In this document: piece by piece, positions 36,226-45,098 of the stretch
Numbering within the stretch: the first letter of the stretch is position 1
Layout: the number at the start of each line of letters is the position of its first letter
From: Brevibacterium pigmentatum
Lineage (GTDB): Bacteria; Actinomycetota; Actinomycetes; Actinomycetales; Brevibacteriaceae
NCBI RefSeq assembly: GCF_011617465.1
Contig: NZ_CP050153.1
Location: 1,736,001-1,800,000 of the forward strand
Direction of reading: 5' to 3'
DNA length: 64,000 nt
Program-made: the position numbers and the translations under genes
The notes under the pieces: model-generated
Databases searched by the model: none
What the model was told of the DNA's origin: nothing
What the model saw: the letters and a program-made list of their open reading frames with translations, nothing else

Positions 36226-37314
36226 TTATCCTCCGATGGCGCTCATGGGACGCTGCGGCTGCTCGAACGAATCCGTGTCCATCCCATGACCGGCGAGCTT
36301 CTTCCAGTGCGCACCCTTCCACAGGTTCGCAATCGATTCATCTGAGGCGCCATCGCGCATCGCGGTGAGCAGATCGACCTCGGTGCGGGAGAACAGGCAG
36401 GTGCGCACACGTCCCTCCGCTGTCAGCCGGGTGCGGGTGCAGTCTGCGCAGAACGGACGCGTGACCGAAGCGATGATGCCGACGGTGCCGAGAACCGTAT
36501 CGGGCCGGCGTCGATCGGCGACGAGGAACTTCTCGGCCGGGGCACCGTTGCGCGGCGCCGAGTCCGGGGTGAGGACGAAGCGGGGTTCGAGAAGCGCGAA
36601 GATATCGGCGGCCGTGATCATCGACGTCCGATTCCAGGAATGGCCGGCATCCAAGGGCATCTGCTCGATGAACCGCAGACTCAGGTTCTGCTCGAGGCAC
36701 CACTGCAGCAGATCGGGAGCCTGCGCATCGTTGACCCCCGGCAGCAGCACGGCATTGATCTTCACGGGGTCGAGTCCGGCGGCCTTCGCCCCGTCGATGC
36801 CTTCTACCACCCGTTTGAGGAACGGGCGCCTGGTCATGGTCTCAAACGTCTCCGGATCGATCGTGTCGAGCGAGACGTTGATGCGATCCAGTCCCGCTTC
36901 CTTCAGCCCTGCGGCACGCTTGTCCAGGCCGATCGCGTTCGTCGTCAGCGCGATGTTCGGACGCGGCTCCAATGCCGCGACACCGGCGATGATCTGGTTG
37001 ATGTCCTTGCGCGTCAGCGGTTCGCCACCGGTGAACCGGACCTGATCGACGCCGAACTTCTCCACCGCGATGCGGACGAAGCGGACGATCTCGTCACCGG
37101 ACATGGCGGAATCGCGCGACATGAATTCGACGCCTTCTTCCGGCATGCAGTAGGTGCAGCGCAGGTTGCAGAAGTCCGTGAGTGAGATGCGGAGGTCGCG
37201 AGCGCGCCGATCGAAGGTGTCGAGCAGAGAATCCTCGCCGTGGGCGGTGAACTCCTCGCCCGGGTCGACCGTCGGAGTTCGCAGCACCGGCATGGGCAGG
37301 CCGATCTTCTCCAT
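36226..37314 (-). CDS. moaA: GTP 3',8-cyclase, first step of molybdopterin synthesis
   Basis: A 362-residue radical SAM enzyme that converts GTP to 3',8-cyclo-dihydro-GTP. The iron-sulfur Cys motif is FCNLRCTYCMPEEG (CxxxCxxC) near residue 50. The SAM-binding FTGGEPLTRKD is near 95. The C-terminal second cluster ligands are seen in FCADCTRTRLTAEGRVRTCLF. Strong AAGGAGG sits 8 bp before the ATG. Cytoplasmic. It is divergent from moeA2 over only 41 bp. Confidence 0.95.
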   Translation of the reverse strand: MEKIGLPMPVLRTPTVDPGEEFTAHGEDSLLDTFDRRARDLRISLTDFCNLRCTYCMPEEGVEFMSRDSAMSGDEIVRFVRIAVEKFGVDQVRFTGGEPLTRKDINQIIAGVAALEPRPNIALTTNAIGLDKRAAGLKEAGLDRINVSLDTIDPETFETMTRRPFLKRVVEGIDGAKAAGLDPVKINAVLLPGVNDAQAPDLLQWCLEQNLSLRFIEQMPLDAGHSWNRTSMITAADIFALLEPRFVLTPDSAPRNGAPAEKFLVADRRRPDTVLGTVGIIASVTRPFCADCTRTRLTAEGRVRTCLFSRTEVDLLTAMRDGASDESIANLWKGAHWKKLAGHGMDTDSFEQPQRPMSAIGG

Positions 37315-37355
37315 TGCGTCATCCTCCTTGAAAAGCGTGTCGATATCATCATCCC

Positions 37356-38564
37356 ATGACTACAGCGAAGATGCACCGTGAGCGGGTATTCGAGACGATC
37401 GCCCCACTGACCGAACCGGTGGAGCTGCCGCTGACGTCCCTGCTGGAGGCGCCGAGGCGGCTGACCGCCGACATTGAATCACCGATCGATGTGCCCGGCT
37501 TCGACAACTCGAGCATGGACGGCTATGCCCTGGCCGCCGCCACCGTGGAGGAGCTGTGCGGACGTCCGATTCCCGTGCGCGGCCGCGTCGCCGCGGGAGC
37601 ACGCGGTCAGCAGGTGCAACCGGGCACCGCAGTCGAGATCATGACCGGGGCACCGCTGCCGCCGGGCACCGATTCGGTCGTCAAGATCGAGGACACCTCG
37701 CCGGGACGCTTCGGTGCCGATACCGTGACCATCACCGCCGAGGTCGAGCCCGCGCCGGGAACATTCGTCCGTCGCCGCGGCTCCGACGTCCGCGCAGGTC
37801 AGACCGTGCTGAGAGAGGGCACCATGCTGACGCCCGCCCACCTCGGCGTGGCCGCCGCGTGCGGGGTGAATGAGCTGCCGGTGCTCGGCCTGCCGCGCGT
37901 CCTCGTCGTGAGCACAGGGGATGAGATCGCCGCCGAGGCGGCCGCCGGGATCAACGACGCGAATTCCGTGACGCTGTCGGCCGGGCTGCGCCGCCTCGGC
38001 GTCGAGGCCGAGGTTGCGTTCGTCCCCGACGACCCGCAGCAGCTGCTCGACCGAGTGCGCAGCAGCGATGCGCAGCTCGTCATCTCCACCGGCGGGATCT
38101 CGAAGGGGGCACACGAAGTCGTCAGACTCGCCGCCGATCTCGACGGGCGATCGGCGATGACGTTCGAACCCATCGCTATGCAGCCCGGGGGACCGCAGGG
38201 CTGTGGTCGCCTGGCCGATCATGCATGGATCGCCCTGCCCGGCAACCCCGTGAGCACGCTCATCAGCTTCGAGCTCTTCATCCGTCCCGCTCTGCTCGGC
38301 CTGGCCGGCCACGAGGCTCCCCGGGAGGTCGCCTACCACCGTCTGGCCCACGGATTCGACGAAGCCCCTCCCGCAGGAAAGCTCCAGGTCCGCCGCGCCC
38401 AACTCACGGATGCTGGCCTCGCGTTCGTCGGGGACTCCCGCTCCCACCTGCTCCACAGCTATGCCGAAGCCACCCACCTCGTCTTCGTCTCTCCCGAGGA
38501 ATCGGGCGCAGACGATCCGTACTCAGCTGCGGGAGATAGGCTGATGACGTGGAAGATCGCATGA
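37356..38564 (+). CDS. moeA: Molybdopterin molybdotransferase, second copy
   Basis: A 402-residue MoeA with all blocks: DVPGFDNSSMDGYALAA near residue 45, EIMTGAPLPPGTDSVVKIED near 95, LVVSTGDEI near 185, NDANSVTLSAGL, ISTGGISKGAHEVV near 240, and IALPGNPVSTLISFELFI near 290. It is closer to the canonical form than the copy at 33391 and shares a transcript with moaC, with a 4-bp overlap. It therefore is the likelier housekeeping enzyme for Moco synthesis. Confidence 0.93.
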   Translation: MTTAKMHRERVFETIAPLTEPVELPLTSLLEAPRRLTADIESPIDVPGFDNSSMDGYALAAATVEELCGRPIPVRGRVAAGARGQQVQPGTAVEIMTGAPLPPGTDSVVKIEDTSPGRFGADTVTITAEVEPAPGTFVRRRGSDVRAGQTVLREGTMLTPAHLGVAAACGVNELPVLGLPRVLVVSTGDEIAAEAAAGINDANSVTLSAGLRRLGVEAEVAFVPDDPQQLLDRVRSSDAQLVISTGGISKGAHEVVRLAADLDGRSAMTFEPIAMQPGGPQGCGRLADHAWIALPGNPVSTLISFELFIRPALLGLAGHEAPREVAYHRLAHGFDEAPPAGKLQVRRAQLTDAGLAFVGDSRSHLLHSYAEATHLVFVSPEESGADDPYSAAGDRLMTWKIA

Positions 38565-39031
38565 AACTCAGCCACGTCGACGCCTCCGGAACCGCGCAGA
38601 TGGTCGATGTCGGCGACAAGGACGTCACGAAGCGCCGAGCCGTCGCCTCCGGCCTCATCACCACCCGTCCCGAGGTCATCGACCTCATCGCCGAGGCGGG
38701 ACTGCCCAAGGGAGATGCCCTGCCCGTGGCGCGCATCGCCGCCGTGATGGGAGCCAAGCGCACCTCCGACCTCATCCCGCTGTGCCATCCGCTGCCGCTG
38801 ACGGGAATCGACGTCGAGTTCGAGCTCCGCGACGACGCAGTCGCCATCACCGCCGCGGTGAAGACAGTGTCGAAGACCGGTGTCGAAATGGAGGCCCTGA
38901 CGGCCGTGACCACTGCTGCACTGACGATCTTCGACATGATCAAAGCCGTCGACAACCAAGCTGTCATCGGCGACATCAAGGTCGTCGAGAAGACCGGCGG
39001 GAAAAGCGGAGATTGGACACGGGAATCATGA
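38561..39031 (+). CDS. moaC: Cyclic pyranopterin monophosphate synthase
   Basis: A 156-residue MoaC that converts the MoaA product to cyclic pyranopterin monophosphate. MVDVGDKDVTKRRAVA and LIPLCHPLPLTGIDVEF hold the catalytic residues, and VEMEALTAVTTAALTIFDMIKAVD is the conserved central helix. The ATG at 38561 overlaps the moeA stop; an upstream in-frame GTG at 38549 is less likely. The stop overlaps moaE. Confidence 0.95.
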   Translation: MKLSHVDASGTAQMVDVGDKDVTKRRAVASGLITTRPEVIDLIAEAGLPKGDALPVARIAAVMGAKRTSDLIPLCHPLPLTGIDVEFELRDDAVAITAAVKTVSKTGVEMEALTAVTTAALTIFDMIKAVDNQAVIGDIKVVEKTGGKSGDWTRES

Positions 39032-39459
39032 CCACCGGGACAGTTGTGACCACGGGAGTCGTCGAGACCCCGATTTCGACTGCGGAGCTCGAACCCGAGG
39101 TCCTCACCGCCACCTGCGGTGCGGTCGTCACCTTCTCCGGCGTTATCCGCGACCACGACGAAGGCCGGGGAGTTGCTCGTCTGCACTACGAATCCCACCC
39201 CCTGGCCTCCACTCAGATCGCCGAGGTGGCTGCGGACATCGCCGCCCGCCATCCTGCGGTGAGGCTTTCCGTCGTCCACCGCGTCGGCGACCTCTCGATC
39301 GGCGACGTGGCCCTGGCTGCCGTCGTCGCCTCCGCCCACCGGAAGGATTCCTTCCTTGCCTGCGCCGAACTCATCGACGAGGTCAAGGCACGGGTGGCGA
39401 TCTGGAAGCACCAGCACTTCAACGACGGCACCGACGAATGGGTAGGAGCGCTCGAATGA
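39028..39459 (+). CDS. moaE: Molybdopterin synthase large subunit
   Basis: A 143-residue MoaE that, with MoaD, inserts two sulfurs to make molybdopterin. VVTFSGVIRDHDEGRGVARLHYESH and LSVVHRVGDLSIGDVALAAVVASAHRKDSF are the family signatures, and the end KVRVAIWKHQ-type sequence (ARVAIWKHQHF) carries the catalytic Lys region. The ATG at 39028 overlaps the moaC stop. The stop overlaps the HTH-TOBE gene. Confidence 0.93.
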   Translation: MTTGTVVTTGVVETPISTAELEPEVLTATCGAVVTFSGVIRDHDEGRGVARLHYESHPLASTQIAEVAADIAARHPAVRLSVVHRVGDLSIGDVALAAVVASAHRKDSFLACAELIDEVKARVAIWKHQHFNDGTDEWVGALE

Positions 39460-39857
39460 CCCGGCTGCGCATCAGCGATGCGGCACGTTTCCTCGGCGTC
39501 AGCGATGACACAGTGCGCCGGTGGGTCGCCGACGGTCGACTGTCCCAGCACAAGGATGCCTCGAACCGAGCGGTCGTCGAAGGCAGCGAACTCGCCGCAC
39601 TCGCCCAGTCGTCAGCAGGCGCTCTGCCCGACCCCAGCGGAGTCGTGAGCTCCTCACGCAACCGATTCGCCGGTCTCGTCACGGACGTCAGCATCGACGG
39701 AGTCATGGCCCAGGTCAGCATGCAGTGCGGCCCCTTCCGCGTGGTGTCGCTGATGTCGGCCGAAGCCTGCCGCGAGCTCGAACTCGAGCCGGGCAGCCTC
39801 GCAACTGCCTCCGTGAAGGCGACGATGGTCTCGATCGACACCGTCCCGGATTCCTGA
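39456..39857 (+). CDS. HTH plus TOBE molybdate-binding protein
   Basis: A 133-residue protein. The N-terminal 50 residues (LRISDAARFLGVSDDTVRRWVADGRLSQHKDA) are a MerR/excisionase-like helix-turn-helix. The C-terminal 65 residues (SRNRFAGLVTDVSIDGVMAQVSMQCGPFRVVSLMSAEA) are a TOBE (mop-type) domain that binds molybdate. The combination is seen in small regulators or molybdate stores near mod genes. It may control modA/modBC according to molybdate. Starts at an ATG overlapping the moaE stop, with TAGGAG upstream. Confidence 0.85.
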   Translation: MTRLRISDAARFLGVSDDTVRRWVADGRLSQHKDASNRAVVEGSELAALAQSSAGALPDPSGVVSSSRNRFAGLVTDVSIDGVMAQVSMQCGPFRVVSLMSAEACRELELEPGSLATASVKATMVSIDTVPDS

Positions 39858-39863
39858 GCGCCG

Positions 39864-39895
39864 GTCAGCAAATACGGGCAGCTGGACGTCAGCAA
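39864..39895. promoter_or_regulatory. Direct repeat upstream of modA
   Basis: GTCAGCAA occurs at 39864-39871 and 39888-39895, 24 bp apart, in the 95-bp gap before modA. About two helical turns of spacing suits a regulator, perhaps the HTH-TOBE protein encoded just before. Not proven. Confidence 0.4.
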
Positions 39896-39952
39896 GTCTC
39901 ATAATCGGAACAGAAGTCGACAGGGAACCGCATCCGCGGGTTCAATGGGCAC

Positions 39953-40717
39953 ATGAGGAAAACCCTTCTCGGGCTCTGCACCGCCGCAGCCCTGACCCTG
40001 TCCGCCTGCTCCTCGGGACCGGATTCCGGGGCCGAAGCGGATCAGCCGGCTGAGATCACCGTCTTCGCCGCGGCCTCGCTCACCGAGGTCTTCGAGGACA
40101 TCGCCGACGCATTCACAAAGGCCGACCCGAACGCTCCCGACGTGAAGTTCTCCTTCGCCGGCTCCTCCGACCTCGTCTCCCAGATCTCCGAAGGCGCCCC
40201 CGCCGACGTCATCGCCACCGCCGACCAGAAGACGATGGAGACCCTCGAATCCGAGGACCTGCTCGCCGGCGATCCCCACATGTTCGCCTCGAACGCGCTC
40301 ACCCTGGCCGTGGCCGAGGGCAACCCGAAGGCGATCACGAACTCAGAGGACTTCACGGGCAACGACCTCGTCGTGTGCGCGCCTCAGGTGCCCTGCGGGG
40401 CAGCCACCGAGAAGTGGGCCGACCTCAATGACGTCGCACTCGATCCGGTCAGCGAAGAGAACTCGGTGACCGATGTGCTCGGCAAGGTCAGCGCCGGACA
40501 GGCCGATGCGGGAATCGTCTACGTCACCGACATCGCACGCGCCGACGGCGAAGTCGAACAGGTCGACCTCGACGGAGCCGACAAAGTCATCAACAAATAC
40601 CCGGCCGGCGCCGTCAGGGCCAGCGAGAACCAGGATGAAGCCGACGCCTTTGTGAAGTTCCTCGGCTCCGACACCGCCCAGAAGCTGCTGCGCGACGCCG
40701 GATTCGCCGCAGCCTGA
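39953..40717 (+). CDS. modA: Molybdate-binding lipoprotein
   Basis: A 254-residue periplasmic-type binding protein anchored as a lipoprotein. The signal peptide ends LSAC, with Cys as lipidation site near residue 20. EITVFAAASLTEVFEDIADAF is the usual start of ModA, SFAGSSDLVSQISEGAPADVIATAD follows, and VCAPQVPCGAATEKW and the ending GSDTAQKLLRDAGF are typical. It captures molybdate for the fused ModBC transporter 2 bp downstream. Confidence 0.93.
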   Translation: MRKTLLGLCTAAALTLSACSSGPDSGAEADQPAEITVFAAASLTEVFEDIADAFTKADPNAPDVKFSFAGSSDLVSQISEGAPADVIATADQKTMETLESEDLLAGDPHMFASNALTLAVAEGNPKAITNSEDFTGNDLVVCAPQVPCGAATEKWADLNDVALDPVSEENSVTDVLGKVSAGQADAGIVYVTDIARADGEVEQVDLDGADKVINKYPAGAVRASENQDEADAFVKFLGSDTAQKLLRDAGFAAA

Positions 40718-40719
40718 CC

Positions 40720-42456
40720 ATGCCCGCACCAACCCCGCCCCAACCGGAGACACCGTCAACCCGCCCGGAGGCGTCCCCGCCTCGCCCATCGAGGCGGAGC
40801 AGAACGGATTCGCTGGTTCCCGGTTGGCTGTGGCTGCCAGCCGTCATCGGCATCGTGTTCCTGCTCCTGCCCGTCATCGGTATGCTCACCCGGGTCGACC
40901 CGCAGAGCCTGCTCGCCGTGATCACCGCCGAGGAATCCCGCCTCGCGATGCAGCTGTCCCTGCTGACCTCGGTGACCTCCGCACTCATCAGCGTCCTCAT
41001 CGGCTTCCCCCTCGGGTACCTGCTCGCCACCCGCCCGTTCCCGGGCCAGCGCATCGTGCGCACCCTCATCCTGCTGCCCCTCGTGCTGCCGCCGGTGGTC
41101 AGCGGCCTCGCCCTGCTCTACACCTGGGGCCGGTCGGCCATCCTCGGCGGGGGACTCGAATCGGTGGGACTCAGCCTCGCCTACACCACCTCGGCGGTGA
41201 TCATGGCGCAGGTATTCGTATCCCTGCCGTTCATGGTCATGTCCGTCGAGACCGCCACCGCGGGGCTCGGCCGCCGCTATGAGCTCACCGCCGCCGAGCT
41301 CGGTGCGAAACCGAACCGTGTGTTCTTCACGGTCACTCTGCCTCTGCTCAGGCACGGAATCATCACCGGCGCCGTGCTGTGCTTCGCACGCTCACTCGGA
41401 GAGTTCGGGGCGACGCTGACCTTCGCCGGATCGCTGTCCGGCGTGACCCGCACGATGCCGCTGCAGGTCTACCTCGTGCGCGAATCCGATCCGCAGGCGG
41501 CCATCGGCCTCTCCCTCCTGCTCATCGTCATCGCCGTGCTCATCATCATCCTCGCCTACCGGTCCCCGCATGCTCCCCGACTGAAATCCCCACACACCGT
41601 TCCGACACCCACCCCCGCCGAGGCGGCTCCGCGCTCCATGGTCACCGAACCGAAACCTGGGGGAGAGGTGCCACCGGAGGTGCGGTCCGTTGGCCGGACG
41701 GGATCGGCGCAGCTCATCAGCTCGAAAGTCCGGCTGGATGCCCGCGGAATCGACCTGGACCTCGCCTCCGATCTGCCGGGAACCACCGCGATCATCGGCC
41801 GCAACGGGGCTGGAAAGTCCACCCTGTTCCATGCGCTCACCGGGGCTCTGACCCCCGATTCGGGACGCCTGCGCATCGGACACGACACAGTGTTCGACAT
41901 CGATGCCGGGCTGTGGCCGCCCGTCCACGACCGCGGAATCGTCCATCTCGCGCAGAACCCCCTCCTGTTCCCCCATCTCAACGTCATCGACAATGTCAGC
42001 TTCGGGCTGCGCGCTCATGGTTCTCCACGCGGCACAGCACGTGAACGGGCGCAGGCGATGCTCGACCGCCTCGGCGTGGGGCGATTCGCAAACCGCAGGC
42101 CCGATGCCGTCTCCGGCGGACAGGCGGCACGCATCGCTTTGGCCCGTGCACTCGTCGTCGAACCGAAGCTGCTGCTGCTCGACGAGCCGCTGGCCGCACT
42201 CGATGTCGATGTGGCGGTCGAGACCAGGCAGGTGCTGGTCCAACTGCTCCACGGGCGCAGCGCACTGCTCGTCACTCACGACATCGAGGACGTGAAAGCG
42301 TTGGCCGATTCCCTCGTCCAAGTGGAGAACGGGACCGTCGTCCACTCCGCCCCGGTGGGACAAGTCGACCCCGAAGCCGCAGGTGAGGGTGCCGATTTCC
42401 TCACCAGCTTTTGCATGCGGGACCGCGACGGAATAGTGTGCAATCAATCACATTGA
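40720..42456 (+). CDS. modBC: Molybdate ABC transporter, permease fused to ATPase
   Basis: A 578-residue fusion. Residues about 30-285 are the ModB permease with five or six helices; EFGATLTFAGSLSGVTRTMPLQVYL carries the EAA-like coupling loop. A Pro/Thr-rich linker (about 290-325) leads to a ModC-like ATPase: GRNGAGKSTLFHALTG is the Walker A, VSGGQAARIALARAL the signature, LLLDEPLAALD the Walker B. There seems to be no C-terminal TOBE domain, so the usual molybdate regulation of ModC would be missing; the separate TOBE protein upstream might supply it. Partner of ModA. Confidence 0.92.
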   Translation: MPAPTPPQPETPSTRPEASPPRPSRRSRTDSLVPGWLWLPAVIGIVFLLLPVIGMLTRVDPQSLLAVITAEESRLAMQLSLLTSVTSALISVLIGFPLGYLLATRPFPGQRIVRTLILLPLVLPPVVSGLALLYTWGRSAILGGGLESVGLSLAYTTSAVIMAQVFVSLPFMVMSVETATAGLGRRYELTAAELGAKPNRVFFTVTLPLLRHGIITGAVLCFARSLGEFGATLTFAGSLSGVTRTMPLQVYLVRESDPQAAIGLSLLLIVIAVLIIILAYRSPHAPRLKSPHTVPTPTPAEAAPRSMVTEPKPGGEVPPEVRSVGRTGSAQLISSKVRLDARGIDLDLASDLPGTTAIIGRNGAGKSTLFHALTGALTPDSGRLRIGHDTVFDIDAGLWPPVHDRGIVHLAQNPLLFPHLNVIDNVSFGLRAHGSPRGTARERAQAMLDRLGVGRFANRRPDAVSGGQAARIALARALVVEPKLLLLDEPLAALDVDVAVETRQVLVQLLHGRSALLVTHDIEDVKALADSLVQVENGTVVHSAPVGQVDPEAAGEGADFLTSFCMRDRDGIVCNQSH

Positions 42457-42484
42457 AGATCGGCAAACAAGGGAGCACACCGCA

Positions 42485-44176
42485 GTGTCCGAATTGTCCT
42501 ACTCGTCGGGAACATCGACAGAACCGCTGCTCGGGATCACCATCGCCGAGCACATCAAACGCACAGCAGCGCAGAACCCCGATGCACTGGCATTGGTCGA
42601 CCGGCATTCGAATCGCCGCTGGACCTACTCCGACTTCGATCGTGATACCGACGCAGTGGCCATCGGTCTCCTCGAGCGCGGGGTGAAGAAGGGCGACCGG
42701 GTCGGGATCTGGGCGCAGAACGTCGGCGAATGGGCGCTCGTCCAGTACGCCACGGCGAAGATCGGTGCGATCCTCGTCAACGTCAACCCCGCCTACCGCA
42801 GCCACGAACTCGAATTCGTCGTCGAACAGTCCGGAATGAGCCTGATGATCTCGCAGATCGTCGCTCCTCCGCACTCGGACTTCCACGCCATCGCCACCGA
42901 GGTGGCCGCCAAGATCCCCAGCCTCGACCTCGTCTTCCTCGACACCGTCTCCGACGACCTCATCGGTGACGTCACAGTGGGCGAGCGGGAGTCCTTCGCC
43001 CATCTCATCGGGCAGGGACGCGAGATGCTCGAGGATTCGGGAACGAAGTACGAGGTCAGGCTGCAGCAGGTCATCGACGATCTTTCGGCCGATGATCCGA
43101 TCAACATCCAATACACCTCCGGCACGACCGGATTCCCCAAGGGCGTGACGCTCAGCCACCACAACATCCTCAACAACGGGTTCTTCATCGGCGAGATGCT
43201 CTCCTACACACCCGCCGATACCGTGGTCGTTCCCGTGCCGTACTACCACTGCTTCGGCATGGTCATCGGCAATCTCGCCGCACTCAGCCACGGCTCCGCG
43301 ATCGTGCTGCCGGCGCCTGCCTTCGACCCGGTGGCGACGATGGCGGCAGTGACCGAGGAGAAGGCCACATCGCTCTACGGTGTGCCGACGATGTTCATCG
43401 CCGAGCTCGAGCATCCGCAGTTCGCGGAGTTCGACTTCTCCTCACTGCGCACCGGCGTCATGGCGGGATCGCCCTGCCCGGTCAACACGATGCGTCGAGT
43501 CATCGACGATATGAACATGTCCGAGGTCGCCATCTGCTATGGAATGACGGAGACCGCACCGGTGTCGATGATGACCCGAGTGGACGACTCCCTGCAGAAG
43601 CGCACCGAGACCGTCGGCCGCGTCATGCCTCACCTTGAGATCAAGATCGCCGACCCTGTCACCGGACAGACCGTTCCGCGTGGCCAGAAGGGCGAATTCT
43701 GCACTCGCGGCTACGCCGTCATGCTCGGCTACTGGAATCAGCCGGACAAGACCGCCGAGACCATCGATGCAGCTCGCTGGATCCACACCGGTGACCTGGC
43801 CATCATGGACGACGACGGATACGTCGACATCTCCGGACGGATCAAGGACATGGTCATCCGCGGAGGCGAGAACGTCTATCCGCGCGAGGTCGAGGAGTTC
43901 CTCTACCACCATCCCGCGATCCGCGACGTCCAGGTCGTCGGCGTCTCCGACGAGAAGTACGGTGAGGAGCTCATGGCATGGGTGATCCTCAAAGACGGAT
44001 TCGATTCGCTCTCCGCCGAAGAGGTGCGTGAGTTCTGCTCCGGCAAGCTCGCCCACTTCAAGATCCCGCGCTATGTCGAAGTCCGTGAGTCGTTCCCGAT
44101 GACGGTGTCGGGAAAGATCCGCAAGGTCGAGCTGCGTCGAGAAGGCGAGGAGCTCGCTCACAAGACCGACGCCTGA
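42485..44176 (+). CDS. AMP-binding acyl-CoA synthetase (FadD-like)
   Basis: A 563-residue ANL-superfamily enzyme that activates a carboxylic acid to acyl-AMP and then acyl-CoA. INIQYTSGTTGFPKGVTLSHHN near residue 195 is the P-loop-like motif, YGMTETAPVSMM near 345 the second block, and GDLAIMDDDGYVDISGRIKDMVIRGGENVYPREVE near 435 the hinge and A8 region. TVSGKIRKVELR at the end has the catalytic Lys. Fatty acids are the likely substrates. The start is GTG. It stands alone between modBC and the glutamate transporter. Confidence 0.92.
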   Translation: MSELSYSSGTSTEPLLGITIAEHIKRTAAQNPDALALVDRHSNRRWTYSDFDRDTDAVAIGLLERGVKKGDRVGIWAQNVGEWALVQYATAKIGAILVNVNPAYRSHELEFVVEQSGMSLMISQIVAPPHSDFHAIATEVAAKIPSLDLVFLDTVSDDLIGDVTVGERESFAHLIGQGREMLEDSGTKYEVRLQQVIDDLSADDPINIQYTSGTTGFPKGVTLSHHNILNNGFFIGEMLSYTPADTVVVPVPYYHCFGMVIGNLAALSHGSAIVLPAPAFDPVATMAAVTEEKATSLYGVPTMFIAELEHPQFAEFDFSSLRTGVMAGSPCPVNTMRRVIDDMNMSEVAICYGMTETAPVSMMTRVDDSLQKRTETVGRVMPHLEIKIADPVTGQTVPRGQKGEFCTRGYAVMLGYWNQPDKTAETIDAARWIHTGDLAIMDDDGYVDISGRIKDMVIRGGENVYPREVEEFLYHHPAIRDVQVVGVSDEKYGEELMAWVILKDGFDSLSAEEVREFCSGKLAHFKIPRYVEVRESFPMTVSGKIRKVELRREGEELAHKTDA

Positions 44177-44303
44177 GTAGGGCGGGCACGTCTCCGACGG
44201 GAACTGCGGTCGGGTCGTGTTCGAGGTCACAAGTCGGTTGCAGTTCTGTCTGCCCCGGGCGTGCCGTTCTTCTGCCTGCCCATATTCACTAGGATCACTA
44301 CAT

Positions 44304-45053
44304 ATGAGAGCTGAATCACCCCCACTGGTGTCTTTGAGCAATGTCGAGAAGCACTACGGCGACTTCCACGCGCTGAAGAACGTCGATCTCGATATCGCCG
44401 AACGCGAGGTCGTCGTCGTCATCGGACCGTCCGGTTCGGGCAAATCGACCCTGTGCCGGACGATCAACCGCCTGGAGACCATCACCTCCGGCAGCATCAC
44501 GATCGATGGCAGGGAACTCCCCGCAGAGGGCACGGCTCTGGCTCAGCTGCGTTCCGATGTCGGCATGGTGTTCCAGTCCTTCAACCTCTTCGCCCACAAG
44601 ACGATCCTCGAGAACGTCACTCTGGGACCGATCAAGGTGCGCAAGACCCCGAAGGCCGAAGCGGACAAGCAGGCGATGGCTCTGCTCGAACGCGTCGGCG
44701 TCGCCCATCAGGCCGACAAGTACCCGGCCCAGCTCTCCGGCGGTCAGCAGCAGCGTGTTGCGATCGCCCGGTCTCTGGCGATGAAGCCGAAGGTGATGCT
44801 CTTCGACGAGCCCACCTCGGCGCTGGACCCGGAGATGATCAACGAGGTCCTCGATGTCATGGTCGGACTCGCCGAGGAGGGCATGACCATGGTCGTGGTC
44901 ACCCACGAGATGGGCTTCGCCCGCAAGGCCGCCCACCGCGTGGTGTTCATGGCCGACGGGGAGATCGTCGAAGTCGCCGGACCCGAGGAGTTCTTCACGA
45001 ACCCCCAGAGCACTCGAGCCAAGGACTTCCTGTCGAAGATCCTGACCAACTGA
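44304..45053 (+). CDS. gluA: Glutamate/polar amino acid ABC transporter ATPase
   Basis: A 249-residue ATP-binding subunit of the polar amino acid uptake family. [18 protein letters not shown] is the Walker A with the family's [23 protein letters not shown] the signature, and [21 protein letters not shown] the Walker B with the A-loop residues. The following gene order (binding protein, two permeases) matches the corynebacterial gluABCD operon. The ATG at 44304 starts the conserved part; the extra upstream frame has no signal. Confidence 0.93.
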   Translation: MRAESPPLVSLSNVEKHYGDFHALKNVDLDIAEREVVVVIGPSGSGKSTLCRTINRLETITSGSITIDGRELPAEGTALAQLRSDVGMVFQSFNLFAHKTILENVTLGPIKVRKTPKAEADKQAMALLERVGVAHQADKYPAQLSGGQQQRVAIARSLAMKPKVMLFDEPTSALDPEMINEVLDVMVGLAEEGMTMVVVTHEMGFARKAAHRVVFMADGEIVEVAGPEEFFTNPQSTRAKDFLSKILTN

Positions 45054-45098
45054 CACCACCGCTTTCACACTGCATCAACTCACTCACAAGGAGAGACC

